This document shows positions 38,286-47,626 of a DNA stretch of 64,000 nucleotides, one piece after another (the first letter of the stretch is position 1; each line of letters opens with the position of its first letter). A program made the translations under genes and the position numbers. Origin of the DNA: Paracoccaceae bacterium. Its GTDB lineage: Bacteria > Pseudomonadota > Alphaproteobacteria > Rhodobacterales > Rhodobacteraceae. The stretch covers positions 33,874 through 97,873 of the forward strand of contig JAPPHA010000110.1 in NCBI GenBank assembly GCA_028874915.1. Reading direction: 5' to 3'. The notes under the pieces are model-generated. The model saw only the letters and a list, made by a program, of their open reading frames with translations. It was not told where the DNA came from and did not search any database.

Positions 38286-38745
38286 ATGGATGCCTTTGCA
38301 ACCTTTCTTGGCCGGTCGGAGCAGGACAGGACGGTCGTGTTCGCCGTCGCGGCGCAACGCATCGGTACCGTGACGAGTTATATCGGGAAGGATTTCTGGG
38401 TTTGCCTCGTCCTAGACGCACTCTTCAACCGGGGGCCCAGTGGCCACCCGGAGTTGTTGTTCAAAGGCGGAACCTCGCTCTCCAAAGCGTTCGGGTTTAT
38501 CCGGCGTTTCTCGGAGGACATTGACCTTGTGGTAGATCGCGTTGGCCTGGGATTCGCCGGTGAAAGCGACCCGACTGCCGCGGAAACCCTCTCGAACAAA
38601 AAGTGTGGAAAGCACTGTTCGGCAAACTCGCGCGAGCCGGCAGTGATTATGTGCTCGGAGAGTTGAGTACCGCCCTGGCGAAGTCGGTCGGCAGACTGAC
38701 GGAAGAAGGGCAACCGATGGGCGGTCACGGTTGAGGTCGTATTCG
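38286..38745 (+). pseudogene. abiEii: AbiEii nucleotidyltransferase toxin, frameshifted and truncated
   Basis: Begins two bases after abiEi and encodes a normal AbiEii N-terminus: FKGGTSLSKAFGFIRRFSED with GGTSLS at residues 61-66 and the catalytic acidic motif EDIDLVV (78-83). After residue about 104 the frame is lost at a run of five A (38598-38602); restoring one base gives VWKALFGKLARAGSDYVLGE and LAKSVGRLTEEGQ. A second one-base offset near 38717 then returns to the first frame but the following sequence is not AbiEii-like. The C-terminal half is missing. A homopolymer indel could be a sequencing error, but loss of the distal half would still inactivate the toxin. Confidence 0.75.
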
Positions 38746-38851
38746 AGAAGGGCAGTACGACCCAGGAATTCTGGAGAATTCTCGATGACAACGTGGGGGG
38801 CCAGGACAGAGGGACACATGGCGAGGCGCATCGCAGTGGTTGGTTCGATAG

Positions 38852-39172
38852 GGCGGGCCGAGCGACCACGTCGGAATCCATTTCGGCGACGAGGAACTGC
38901 TGCGGCTCCTCAGTAAATCGAGCGACAGCAAACTGTCCGAGGAAAGAGCGGTTCGAATGCACCGTGGTTCTTGGATGAACCGCAAATGGATGGGCGACCA
39001 GCAGCTCGGAGACAACTTGGACAGGAACAGCGCGAACAGTGTGAGCATAGCGGTGCAGAGACCGTGGGCGCGCGATGACAAGGAGGAATGGCCCGATGCT
39101 GCACAATGGATCCGGGAGCAGTGCGACAGATTACACGCAATCGTGGGCAACGACCCTGGCGATGAGTCATGA
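38852..39172 (+). pseudogene. Remnant of an unidentified protein, weakly DUF4268-like
   Basis: An open frame of 106 codons with no in-frame start near its 5' end reads GIHFGDEELLRLLSKSSDSK and, later, EEWPDAAQWIREQCDRLHAI, with the paired Trp pattern of DUF4268 C-termini (restriction-endonuclease-like proteins). It directly follows the broken abiEii. The resemblance is weak and only the C-terminal part is present, so this may be the tail of a lost defence gene or an unrelated fragment. Confidence 0.3.
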
Positions 39173-39752
39173 AACCGGTCGTTCTGACACCAAGCGCAGG
39201 GCCAAAGTGAACTGGATCGATATGGGAATAGTATGACGTCGTACTGGAGGAGACACCTGAATAGCTGATCTGAACGGAATCGATTCGAGACACGTGATAA
39301 TGCTGCCGGTAAGTGGCTTTGCTTCGTGTCTCAAGGCCAACATTCCTTATGCATTCAATGCCTTCACCTCAATTTGCATGACTAAGCGCATCACGAGGGC
39401 ACACCCACGACATTTGAAGGCCTTTGGTGTGCAGTGTGCAGTGTGCAGTGTGCGGTGAATCCTCAGTCAAGGTCAGGGTTTTCGGTTGATCTGCTAGGCC
39501 GACTGGTAAATGACCGATCGTTCTTGCACGGCATTGGCCGATAAATGGCGCTACAGTTCCACCAGAGCGCTGGATGCGAATGCCTCGATTTCTGACCTCA
39601 TCGGGCACGGATTGCCAGTCGCCACCCGGTGCATGAATTCTTGTTGATATACGGGTTCAATGAACTGACCTTGATGACAGGCCCGGGTGCCTTGACCGTC
39701 CAATGACGCCAACCTAACATTTTGGGAAAAGGCGGAGCAAAGGACCAGACCC
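39173..39752. other. No gene seen; contains a short tandem repeat
   Basis: This 580-base stretch upstream of pncA has no convincing frame. It is less GC-rich than the surroundings and includes four tandem copies of a seven-base unit near 39427. It is the right edge of the accessory region. Confidence 0.5.
39427..39454. repeat. Tandem 7-base repeat, four copies
   Basis: GTGTGCA is repeated three times and followed by GTGTGCG. Such heptamer tracts are prone to slippage. It is intergenic and not within a gene I can identify. Confidence 0.8.
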
Positions 39753-40361
39753 ATGCATTCGGACGACACTGCGTTTGTCATCATCGACGTGCAGAACGAC
39801 TTCTGTTCCGGCGGCGCCCTTGCTGTCCCGGGCGGAGAGGAGGTCATCCCGCGGATCAACGCGCTGCAGGCAGACTTTGCGGTTCGGGTTCTGACCCAGG
39901 ATTGGCATCCTGTGACGCATTCATCCTTCGCGTCCAACCATGATTCGGGTCAGCCGTTTTCTGTCATCGAGATGGAATACGGCCCGCAGGTTCTTTGGCC
40001 GGTTCACTGCGTTCAGGGCTCGAACGGGGCGCGGTTTCATCCTGACCTCGAGACGGACCCCGCCGACGTGATCATTCGCAAGGGGTTTCGACCGGCCATC
40101 GACAGTTATTCCGCCTTCTTCGAAAACGACCACGCGACGCCGACCGGCCTCGAAGGCTATCTGAACCGTCGGGGTGTCCGGAATCTGGTCATGGCCGGTC
40201 TTGCCACCGATTTCTGCGTTCGGTTCTCGGCGGTCGACGCTGCGCGACTCGGCTTCCGGGTGACTGTCCTTGAAGGGGCCTGCCGGGCCATCGATCTCGA
40301 CGGCTCCCTGGCGGAGGCCCGGGCCGACATGCGGGCGCATGACGTGGAAATCGCGCCCTGA
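39753..40361 (+). CDS. pncA: Nicotinamidase PncA
   Basis: Cytoplasmic amidohydrolase that converts nicotinamide to nicotinate in NAD salvage. The 202-residue protein has the catalytic Asp region IIDVQNDFCSGG (Asp12), the metal ligands in TQDWHPVTHSSF (Asp50, His52, His56) and the nucleophile Cys in GLATDFCVRFSAVDAA, all at family positions. It lies 108 bases upstream of pncB, the next enzyme in the pathway, and is co-directional. Confidence 0.95.
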   Translation: MHSDDTAFVIIDVQNDFCSGGALAVPGGEEVIPRINALQADFAVRVLTQDWHPVTHSSFASNHDSGQPFSVIEMEYGPQVLWPVHCVQGSNGARFHPDLETDPADVIIRKGFRPAIDSYSAFFENDHATPTGLEGYLNRRGVRNLVMAGLATDFCVRFSAVDAARLGFRVTVLEGACRAIDLDGSLAEARADMRAHDVEIAP

Positions 40362-40469
40362 ACTGCCCGGAACCGGTCATCAAAGGCCCGGGACCCGGCT
40401 CATGGGTTGTCGTTCGCGGACAGCCGTCGTGACGACCGAACGCCTGTAGCGGCCATCAGGATCGCCGTC

Positions 40470-41762
40470 ATGGTCGATATCGCCACCCGGGTCTACAACC
40501 ACAAGTGGAAGATCGATCCGATCATCCGATCGCTGATCGATACCGACTTCTACAAGCTCCTCATGTGCCAGTTCGTGTACCGAAGGAAGCTGTCGACCCG
40601 GGTCACCTACCGTCTCGTCAACCGGACCGGCAAAGTGCCTCTGGCACGACTTGTCGATGAAGGTGAACTCCGCGAACAGCTCGATCACATCCGCTCGCTG
40701 TCGCTCTCCCGTGGCGAGAGCACCTGGCTTCGCGGCAACACCTTCTATGGCAAGCGGCAAATGTTCGATCATGACTTCATCGAGTGGTTCGAAGGCCTGC
40801 GGCTTCCTGACTATCACCTTGATCGCCGGGGGGATCAGTACGAGCTGGTCTTCGAGGGTCGATGGCCGGAGGTCATGCTCTGGGAGATTCCGGCACTGGC
40901 GGTGATCATGGAACTCCGGTCAAGGCGCGTCCTGGAGGCGCTTGGCAAGTTCGAGCTTCAGGTGCTCTACGCACAGGCGATGACAAAGCTCTGGGAAAAG
41001 ATCGGCCGATTGCAACAGATCGAACCGTTGGCGGTGGCGGACTTCGGGACCCGCCGTCGCCACTCCTTCCTCTGGCAGGACTGGTGCGTGCAGGCGATGA
41101 TCGAGGGTCTCGGCGACAAGTTTTCCGGCACCTCGAACTGCCTGATCGCCATGCGCCGGGAAGTCGAGGCGATCGGGACCAACGCCCATGAAATCCCGAT
41201 GATCTATGCGGCCCTCGCGGAGTCCGATGCCGAGCTCGCCGAGGCTCCATATGCAGTTCTTGCCGATTGGCAGACGGAACATGACGGAAACCTGCTGATC
41301 ATGCTGCCAGACACATTCGGGAGTGAAGGGTTTCTGGAGAATGCACCGGACTGGGCGACCGGCTGGACCGGCATCCGCATCGACAGCGGTCAGCCGGAGA
41401 TGGCGGCCCAATCCGTCATTCGCTGGTGGCGGGAGCGTGGGGAGGACCCGGCCACCAAGCTGACCATCTTTTCGGATGGCCTTGATGTGGGGCAGATCGA
41501 GTCCCTCGCCCGGCGTTTCACGGGCCAGAGCAAGCTGGCGTTCGGCTGGGGTACGCTCCTGACCAATGACTTTCGAGGGCTGGTTCCCGGGGCGGCCCTG
41601 GATCCCTTTTCACTGGTCTGCAAGGCGGTCGCGGCTGATGGCCGGCCGACAGTCAAGCTGAGCGACAATGCGAACAAGGCGATCGGACCTCCGGATGAGA
41701 TCGACCGCTATCGCCGGGTCTTTGGGGCCGAGACGGTCGAGCGGACCGAACTGGTCGTCTGA
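40470..41762 (+). CDS. pncB: Nicotinate phosphoribosyltransferase PncB
   Basis: Uses ATP and PRPP to make nicotinate mononucleotide; second step of the Preiss-Handler salvage route. The 430-residue protein has the N-terminal SLIDTDFYKLLMCQFVYRR, the His-containing FSGTSNCLIAMRR region and the PRPP-binding TIFSDGLDVGQIE and LAFGWGTLLTNDF segments. The ATG at 40470 gives the normal length; the longer frame lacks family features. A stem-loop follows the stop. It is convergent with phaB. Confidence 0.96.
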   Translation: MVDIATRVYNHKWKIDPIIRSLIDTDFYKLLMCQFVYRRKLSTRVTYRLVNRTGKVPLARLVDEGELREQLDHIRSLSLSRGESTWLRGNTFYGKRQMFDHDFIEWFEGLRLPDYHLDRRGDQYELVFEGRWPEVMLWEIPALAVIMELRSRRVLEALGKFELQVLYAQAMTKLWEKIGRLQQIEPLAVADFGTRRRHSFLWQDWCVQAMIEGLGDKFSGTSNCLIAMRREVEAIGTNAHEIPMIYAALAESDAELAEAPYAVLADWQTEHDGNLLIMLPDTFGSEGFLENAPDWATGWTGIRIDSGQPEMAAQSVIRWWRERGEDPATKLTIFSDGLDVGQIESLARRFTGQSKLAFGWGTLLTNDFRGLVPGAALDPFSLVCKAVAADGRPTVKLSDNANKAIGPPDEIDRYRRVFGAETVERTELVV

Positions 41763-41783
41763 CCTGGCCCCCGTGTCCCCTGC

Positions 41784-41810
41784 CTGCAGTCGCCGGAGCG
41801 ACTCTTGCAG
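41784..41810. terminator. Stem-loop between convergent pncB and phaB
   Basis: CTGCA (41784-41788) plus GTCGC (41789-41793) pair with GCGAC (41798-41802) and TGCAG (41806-41810) across a CGGA loop and a three-base bulge. It sits 22 bases after the pncB stop and before the convergent phaB stop, a likely bidirectional transcription end. No T-run follows. Confidence 0.5.
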
Positions 41811-41861
41811 GGACCCTGTCCCTGACCGTGCGCCGAATTGACCGGACGGCCGGGAACGGAG

Positions 41862-42584
41862 TCAGCTCATGTATTGACCGCCATTGGCCGACAATGTGGC
41901 GCCGGTGATGAACCCGGCGGAATCGGAGGCGAGGAAGGCCACGCAGCGGGCAATCTCGTCCGGTTCACCGAGACGGCCGACGGGGATCTGGGCGATGATG
42001 CTGTCCCGGATCTTCTCCGGAACCGCCATGACCATTTCGGTGGCGATGTAACCGGGGCAGACAGCATTGACGGTAATGCCCTTTGCCGCTCCCTCCTGGG
42101 CCAGCGCCTTGGTGAAGCCGATATCGCCCGCCTTGGCAGCGGAATAGTTGGTTTGGCCCATCTGACCCTTCTGACCGTTGATCGAGGAAATGTTGACAAC
42201 TCGACCGAAGCCCCGTTCGCGCATGCCCGGCCAGACCGGTCGCGTCATGTTGAACAGCCCCGTAAGGTTGGTGTCGATGACCGCCGACCAGGCGTCGGGC
42301 GTCATCCGGTGGAACATGCCGTCACGGGTGATCCCGGCATTGTTGACGAGAACCTCCACGGGTCCGTGCTCCGCTTCAACCTGTGCGATCCCGTCGGCGC
42401 AGGCATCGAAATCGGCGACTGACCACCGATAGGCCGGGATTCCGGTCTCGGCGGTAAACGCTTCCGCCGCCTCCCTGTTGCCGGCGTAGTTCGCCGCGAC
42501 GACAAAGCCGTCGTCCTTGAGGGCAATCGAAATCGCCCGGCCGATTCCCCGGGTCCCCCCGGTTACAAGCGCCGTTCTTCCCAC
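41862..42584 (-). CDS. phaB: Acetoacetyl-CoA reductase PhaB
   Basis: NADPH-dependent reductase making (R)-3-hydroxybutyryl-CoA for polyhydroxybutyrate. The 240-residue short-chain dehydrogenase has the cofactor loop TGGTRGIGRA (8-17), NNAG at 81-84, Ser133, and the catalytic Tyr147 and Lys151 in NYSAAKAG. The GTG start follows a perfect GGAGGTGAT at five bases. It lies 174 bases downstream of phaA and is co-directional. A PHB synthase gene is not in this window. Confidence 0.95.
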   Translation of the reverse strand: MGRTALVTGGTRGIGRAISIALKDDGFVVAANYAGNREAAEAFTAETGIPAYRWSVADFDACADGIAQVEAEHGPVEVLVNNAGITRDGMFHRMTPDAWSAVIDTNLTGLFNMTRPVWPGMRERGFGRVVNISSINGQKGQMGQTNYSAAKAGDIGFTKALAQEGAAKGITVNAVCPGYIATEMVMAVPEKIRDSIIAQIPVGRLGEPDEIARCVAFLASDSAGFITGATLSANGGQYMS

Positions 42585-42758
42585 GTTATCACCTCCGTCT
42601 TCATCTGATCGCCGTTACCTGCCGATGGTTCCGGCCGCGGTCATTGCCACCCCCTCGGGGCGTCGAGAGCCCGATGACCGCGTCGGCCGGGCAGGGGCCC
42701 GGATCCGGTCGTGCAGGGACCTTCGAATGCCCGGGTGGGCAGTCGACCGGTTCCCGGA

Positions 42759-43934
42759 TCACTCCCGTTCGACACACATGGCGACGCCCATGCCGCCGCC
42801 GATGCAGAGTGTCGCCAGACCCCGCCGGGCATCGCGACGCTTCAATTCGTAGAGGAGAGTGTTCAGGATGCGGCAACCGGAGGCTCCGATCGGATGGCCA
42901 ATGGCGATGGCGCCGCCGTTGACGTTGACGATCTCCGGATCCCATCCCATGTCCTTGTTGACGGCACAGGCCTGGGCGGCGAAAGCTTCATTGGCCTCGA
43001 CCAGGTCCAGGTCGTCAACCGACCAGCCGGCCTTCTCCAGCGCCTTTCTTGACGCGCCGATCGGCCCGACGCCCATGATGCTCGGATCAAGGCCGACCGT
43101 CGCGTAGGACACGATGCGCGCCAGGGGTTCGATGCCCCGTTTCTCGGCCTCTTCCGATCGCATCAGCAGAACGGTTGCAGCGCCGTCATTGATCCCGGAC
43201 GCGTTGCCCGCGGTCACCGACCCTTCCTTGGAGAAGGCCGGACGCAGCTTCTGGAGCGATTCGACGCTGGCGCCCTTGCGGATGTATTCGTCGGCGTCGA
43301 CAACCACATCACCTTTCCGGCTGCGGACCGTAAAGGGGGTGATCTCCGCCTCGAACCGGCCGGCTTCCTGGGCGGCCTCAGCCCGATTCTGGGAACGCAC
43401 CGCATACTGGTCCTGCGACTCGCGGGAAATCTGCCATTTCTCGGCAACATTCTCGGCGGTGATGCCCATGTGGTAGCCTTGGAACGCGTCGAGCAGGCCG
43501 TCCTTGATCATGGAGTCGACGAAGGTCGCATTGCCCATCTTTGTCGCTGAACGGAGGTGGGCCACATGCGGGCTGAGCGTCATGTTCTCCTGGCCACCGG
43601 CAACGACGATGTCCGCATCGCCAAGCTGGATGTGCTGGGCTCCGATCGCCACGGACCGAAGTCCCGATCCGCAGACCTGGTTGACGGTCCAGGCAGCACT
43701 CTCGACAGGCAGCCCGGCATTGATGTGAGCCTGGCGCGCCGGGTTCTGACCCTGGCCGGCAGCGAGGACCTGGCCCAGAATTGTTTCAGAGACGTCCGCC
43801 TTGTCGACGCCAGCGCGATCGATAACGGCCTCGATGGCGGTGGTTCCCAGGTCATGGGCCGGTGTGTTGGCGAAACTGCCATTGAAACTGCCGACGGCGG
43901 TCCGCGCCGCCGACGCAATCACGACATGTGTCAT
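42759..43934 (-). CDS. phaA: Acetyl-CoA acetyltransferase (beta-ketothiolase) PhaA
   Basis: Biosynthetic thiolase that condenses two acetyl-CoA to acetoacetyl-CoA. The 391-residue protein has nucleophile Cys88 in [13 protein letters not shown], the acid/base His in [14 protein letters not shown] and the second Cys near the C-terminus in [13 protein letters not shown]. The gene order phaA-phaB and adjacency support a PHB-storage role. Confidence 0.95.
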   Translation of the reverse strand: MTHVVIASAARTAVGSFNGSFANTPAHDLGTTAIEAVIDRAGVDKADVSETILGQVLAAGQGQNPARQAHINAGLPVESAAWTVNQVCGSGLRSVAIGAQHIQLGDADIVVAGGQENMTLSPHVAHLRSATKMGNATFVDSMIKDGLLDAFQGYHMGITAENVAEKWQISRESQDQYAVRSQNRAEAAQEAGRFEAEITPFTVRSRKGDVVVDADEYIRKGASVESLQKLRPAFSKEGSVTAGNASGINDGAATVLLMRSEEAEKRGIEPLARIVSYATVGLDPSIMGVGPIGASRKALEKAGWSVDDLDLVEANEAFAAQACAVNKDMGWDPEIVNVNGGAIAIGHPIGASGCRILNTLLYELKRRDARRGLATLCIGGGMGVAMCVERE

Positions 43935-44064
43935 GCTGTCTTTCCTTCAGCCAGTCTTGATTCGTTGGATTGGACCGGTCTTACCGAATTCCGGCCTGAG
44001 CCGGTACCGCGATTTCCGGTGTTCACCCGCCACCGCTGTCCATTGGACGGCGAGCCGACATCCA

Positions 44065-44670
44065 CTAGCGGGCAAAGGCGTCGATGATCGCTCCGATGAT
44101 CGCCTGGGCGCTCTGAGAATGCCAGTCGGCGTCGCCGGTCAAGCGGGCGACCTCGGTCCCGTCCGGGGCGAGAATTACGGTTGTCGGCAGACCGAAGACG
44201 CCGAGCGACCGGGAAAGGCGTTGGCCCCGATCATGGATTTCCGGAAGGCGGGTGATGCCGGTTTCGGCGAAGAAGGCCTTGATGGCGTCGGGATCGTTCC
44301 GGCCGGTGGCAATCGGGAGTATGGCGAAATCTTCGCCGGAGACTTCTGCGGCCAGAGCGTCGAGGGAGGGCATTTCGTGCCGACAGGGCGGGCACCAGGT
44401 GGCCCAGAAGTTGACAAGGACCGTCCGCCCGGCCGCGAGTTCGCCCAGGCTGGTCTTGGCTCCGCTGGCGTCGATCAGTATGTCTTCAGTAAGCAGGGCC
44501 GGGGGAGCTCCGACGCCGGCACCGTCAGGGCTGAAGATCAGCTTTCGCATCTCCCCGGTCCGGAGCGTCTCGAGATAAGGAATGTCCAACTCTCCGGAAC
44601 CTGCCGGAATTGCTCCCAACGCCAAGCCCATATATAGCAGGCCCGCCATGAAACCCCGCAGCCGGTTCAT
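44065..44670 (-). CDS. TlpA-like thioredoxin-family protein
   Basis: A 201-residue protein with a signal-type hydrophobic N-terminus (residues 5-24) and a thioredoxin fold carrying WCPPC with Cys93 and Cys96 in [16 protein letters not shown]. This is the TlpA/ResA pattern: periplasmic thiol-disulfide reductants that assist cytochrome c or cytochrome oxidase maturation. The cis-Pro lies in FGLPTTVIL. It is divergent from argH with only 38 bases between starts, so the two probably share promoter sequence. Confidence 0.88.
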   Translation of the reverse strand: MNRLRGFMAGLLYMGLALGAIPAGSGELDIPYLETLRTGEMRKLIFSPDGAGVGAPPALLTEDILIDASGAKTSLGELAAGRTVLVNFWATWCPPCRHEMPSLDALAAEVSGEDFAILPIATGRNDPDAIKAFFAETGITRLPEIHDRGQRLSRSLGVFGLPTTVILAPDGTEVARLTGDADWHSQSAQAIIGAIIDAFAR

Positions 44671-44708
44671 GCGTCCGTCCTTTCCTGTCGAGCGTTTCGG
44701 AATCCCCG

Positions 44709-46133
44709 ATGCCCAAGAGACCTGATTCCCATGCGACCCGGGGTGGCCGGTTTCAATCCAGTCCGGATGCGGTCATGGAAGCGATCAACGCGTCGATTGC
44801 CTTCGACCGCCGTTTGGCGCACCAGGACATCGAAGCCTCTCGAGCCCATGCTGCGATGCTGGCGGCCTGCGGCATCATCAATTCTACGGACGGAACCGCA
44901 ATCCGGGAAGGCCTGCTCACGGTTTTGTCAGAGATTGAAGCCGGGACGTTCCCGTTCTCCGCTGCACTCGAGGACGTCCACATGAATGTCGAGACCCGCC
45001 TCTCGGACATCATCGGGGAGGCCGCCGGTCGGCTGCACACCGCGCGGTCGCGGAATGACCAGGTTGCGACTGATTTCCGGATGTGGACACGGGAACGGAT
45101 CGACGAGCTTTCGGACGGTCTCCGGCAGTTGATCGTTGCCTTTCTCGACCAGGCTGAAGCCGGTTCCGGCTGGATCATGCCGGGATTCACGCATCTGCAG
45201 GCTGCGCAGCCCGTGACCTGGGGCCATCACATGATGGCCTATGTGGAGATGTTCGCGCGCGACCGGAGTCGCGCCCTGGATGCGCGCCGGCGAATGAACG
45301 AATGCCCGTTGGGTGCGGCGGCACTGGCCGGCACATCCTTCCCGATTGATCGGGAGATGACGGCAGAGACCCTCGGATTCGACCGGCCATCGGCGAACTC
45401 GCTCGATGCCGTCAGCGATCGCGACTTCGCGCTGGATTTCCTGTCGTTCGCCGCCATCACGGCAATGCATCTCAGTCGGCTTGCCGAGGAGGTCGTTGTT
45501 TGGGCATCGCCGGGATTCCGGTTCATTACCCTGTCGGACAGATTCTCGACCGGATCCTCGATCATGCCGCAGAAGCGCAATCCCGATGCCGCCGAACTGA
45601 TCCGCGCCAAGACCGGGCGGATCAACGGGTCGCTCATGGGCCTCTTGACCGTCATGAAAGGGCTGCCGCTCGCCTATTCGAAAGATATGCAGGAAGACAA
45701 GGAACTGCTGTTCGACGCGGCCGACAGCCTGGCGCTGGCCATCGCCGCCATGACCGGAATGGTCGCCGATATGACGGCCGACCCCGTCCGCATGCGCACC
45801 CTGGCCGCCGACGGCTTCCCGACGGCCACCGACCTGGCCGACTGGCTGGTCCGGGAACGTGGCATGGCCTTCAGGGATGCCCACCACGCGACGGGCCGGC
45901 TGGTCCGTCTGGCCGAGTCCCGGGGCTGCGAACTTGCCGACATTCCACTTGAGGACATGCAGGACATCTGTGGGATGCCGATTGGCGACTCCGTACGATC
46001 GGTTCTGACCGTGGAGGCCTCGGTCTCCAGCCGAACCAGCTACGGTGGAACCGCCCCGGAAACCGTCCGGAATCAGATCGCGCAGTGGCGGCAATGCCTG
46101 CAGGCCGAGATGTCGGGGGGGACGGCGCCATGA
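44709..46133 (+). CDS. argH: Argininosuccinate lyase ArgH
   Basis: Last step of arginine biosynthesis, splitting argininosuccinate to arginine and fumarate. The 474-residue protein has the fumarase-superfamily signature [15 protein letters not shown], the region [14 protein letters not shown] and the [16 protein letters not shown] block. The start is the ATG 38 bases from the divergent thioredoxin gene. The stop overlaps the lptM start (ATGA), making argH-lptM-lysA a coupled operon. Confidence 0.97.
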   Translation: MPKRPDSHATRGGRFQSSPDAVMEAINASIAFDRRLAHQDIEASRAHAAMLAACGIINSTDGTAIREGLLTVLSEIEAGTFPFSAALEDVHMNVETRLSDIIGEAAGRLHTARSRNDQVATDFRMWTRERIDELSDGLRQLIVAFLDQAEAGSGWIMPGFTHLQAAQPVTWGHHMMAYVEMFARDRSRALDARRRMNECPLGAAALAGTSFPIDREMTAETLGFDRPSANSLDAVSDRDFALDFLSFAAITAMHLSRLAEEVVVWASPGFRFITLSDRFSTGSSIMPQKRNPDAAELIRAKTGRINGSLMGLLTVMKGLPLAYSKDMQEDKELLFDAADSLALAIAAMTGMVADMTADPVRMRTLAADGFPTATDLADWLVRERGMAFRDAHHATGRLVRLAESRGCELADIPLEDMQDICGMPIGDSVRSVLTVEASVSSRTSYGGTAPETVRNQIAQWRQCLQAEMSGGTAP

Positions 46134-46318
46134 CCGGAAACTTCCGCAGGAATCGCGCGGGACGGGTTGCCGCGGGACTCCTGGTCCTCCTTCTCACCGT
46201 TGGTGCCGCCTGTGGAAAAAAGGGACCGTTGGAGCCGTATCCCGAACCGCAAGGGACGATGGAAGCGACGGACGCGGCAGGCCCGGCGGACGCCGTGGAC
46301 CGACTGGTCGCGGCATGA
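46130..46318 (+). CDS. lptM: LptM-like small lipoprotein
   Basis: A 62-residue lipoprotein: signal peptide with a hydrophobic stretch (about residues 13-25), lipobox VGAAC with the acylated Cys at about residue 28, then [12 protein letters not shown], the diagnostic LptM motif (CGKKGPL). LptM (YifL) stabilises the LPS translocon LptDE at the outer membrane in E. coli. Its place between argH and lysA, overlapping both by four bases, is the standard alphaproteobacterial arrangement. Confidence 0.9.
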   Translation: MTGNFRRNRAGRVAAGLLVLLLTVGAACGKKGPLEPYPEPQGTMEATDAAGPADAVDRLVAA

Positions 46319-47592
46319 CGGGCGATTTCCTCTACCATTCGGGAATCCTCCGGGCCGAAGAGGTCCCGATCCCCGACATCGTCGCGACCGTCGGTACGCC
46401 GGTTTACGTTTATTCTTCGGCTGCGTTGACCCGCAATCTGAAGACCCTCCAGTCGGCACTCTCCGGGCTCGACCACCGCGTCTGTTACTCGGTGAAGGCG
46501 AATTCCAATGTTGCGGTTCTCCGGTTGCTCGGTGATCTCGGCGCCGGAATGGATGTGGTGTCCGCCGGGGAATACGCCCGCGCCCGGGCTGCCGGCGTTT
46601 CCGGAGACCGGATCGTGTTTTCCGGGGTTGGCAAGACGCCGCAGGAAATGGAGATTGCGCTCCGGGGCGGCATCCGGCAGTTCAACGTCGAATCCGAACC
46701 GGAACTGCTGCAACTCGACGCCGTGGCCCGCAGCCTTGAGACCGTTGCGCCGGTTGCCTTCCGGGTCAATCCCGACATCGATCCGGAGACCCATGAAAAG
46801 ATCTCCACCGGCAAGGCCGAGGACAAGTTCGGGATTCCGTGCGCGCGGCTTCGCGAGGTCTCTCGGGAGGCAGCAGGACTCTCCGGAATCTCGGTCGTTG
46901 GCATCGATGTCCACATCGGCTCCCAGGTGATGGCGTTGGCGCCTTTCGAGGCGGCATTCCGGATCCTTGCGGACTTGACCCGGACCCTGAGAGGCGACGG
47001 CCACGACATCCGCCGCCTTGACGTCGGCGGGGGGCTTGGGATCGCCTACCGGCCTTCGGACCCGCCGCCACCGTCGCCGAAGGCCTACGGCGACCTCATC
47101 CGTCGTCACCTTGGCGATCTCGGGGTCGAGATCGATGTCGAACCAGGCCGCGCCATCGCCGGTGATGCCGGCGTGATGGTCAGTTCGGTCGTTTACAGGA
47201 AATCCGGTGCCGACCGCGACTTTCTGATCCTGGACGGCGCCATGAACGACCTGCTGCGACCGGCCATGTACGGCGCCTACCATCCGATCATGCCGGTTCG
47301 GGAGCCCGCGCCGGAAGACGCGTATGGCCCGGTGGATGTAGTGGGCCCGGTCTGCGAAACCGGAGACGCCTTCGCCCGCCGGAGGACCTTGCCGCCGGTC
47401 GAGGCGGGTGACCAGGTGGCCTTTGGTTCGGCGGGCGCCTATGGCGCGGTCATGGCCTCCGAATACAACAGCCGGCCCCTCGTCCCGGAAGTTCTGGTGA
47501 GTGGCAGGCGTTTTTCAGTGATACGGCCGCGCGCGGAGGTTGAAGAGATGATCCTTCGCGATATAGTCCCGGAGTGGCTGACGGGCGATTGA
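46315..47592 (+). CDS. lysA: Diaminopimelate decarboxylase LysA
   Basis: PLP enzyme that decarboxylates meso-diaminopimelate to lysine. The 425-residue protein has the cofactor Lys61 in CYSVKANSNVAVL, the Gly-rich DVGGGLGI phosphate-binding segment, HIGSQV and the C-terminal substrate motif PVCETGDAFARRR with its catalytic Cys. The ATG overlaps the lptM stop. dapB lies at 17.1 kb in the same pathway. Confidence 0.97.
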   Translation: MTGDFLYHSGILRAEEVPIPDIVATVGTPVYVYSSAALTRNLKTLQSALSGLDHRVCYSVKANSNVAVLRLLGDLGAGMDVVSAGEYARARAAGVSGDRIVFSGVGKTPQEMEIALRGGIRQFNVESEPELLQLDAVARSLETVAPVAFRVNPDIDPETHEKISTGKAEDKFGIPCARLREVSREAAGLSGISVVGIDVHIGSQVMALAPFEAAFRILADLTRTLRGDGHDIRRLDVGGGLGIAYRPSDPPPPSPKAYGDLIRRHLGDLGVEIDVEPGRAIAGDAGVMVSSVVYRKSGADRDFLILDGAMNDLLRPAMYGAYHPIMPVREPAPEDAYGPVDVVGPVCETGDAFARRRTLPPVEAGDQVAFGSAGAYGAVMASEYNSRPLVPEVLVSGRRFSVIRPRAEVEEMILRDIVPEWLTGD

Positions 47593-47626
47593 GCGGCGGT
47601 CGGCCCTGTGGGCGCGGGAACAGACC

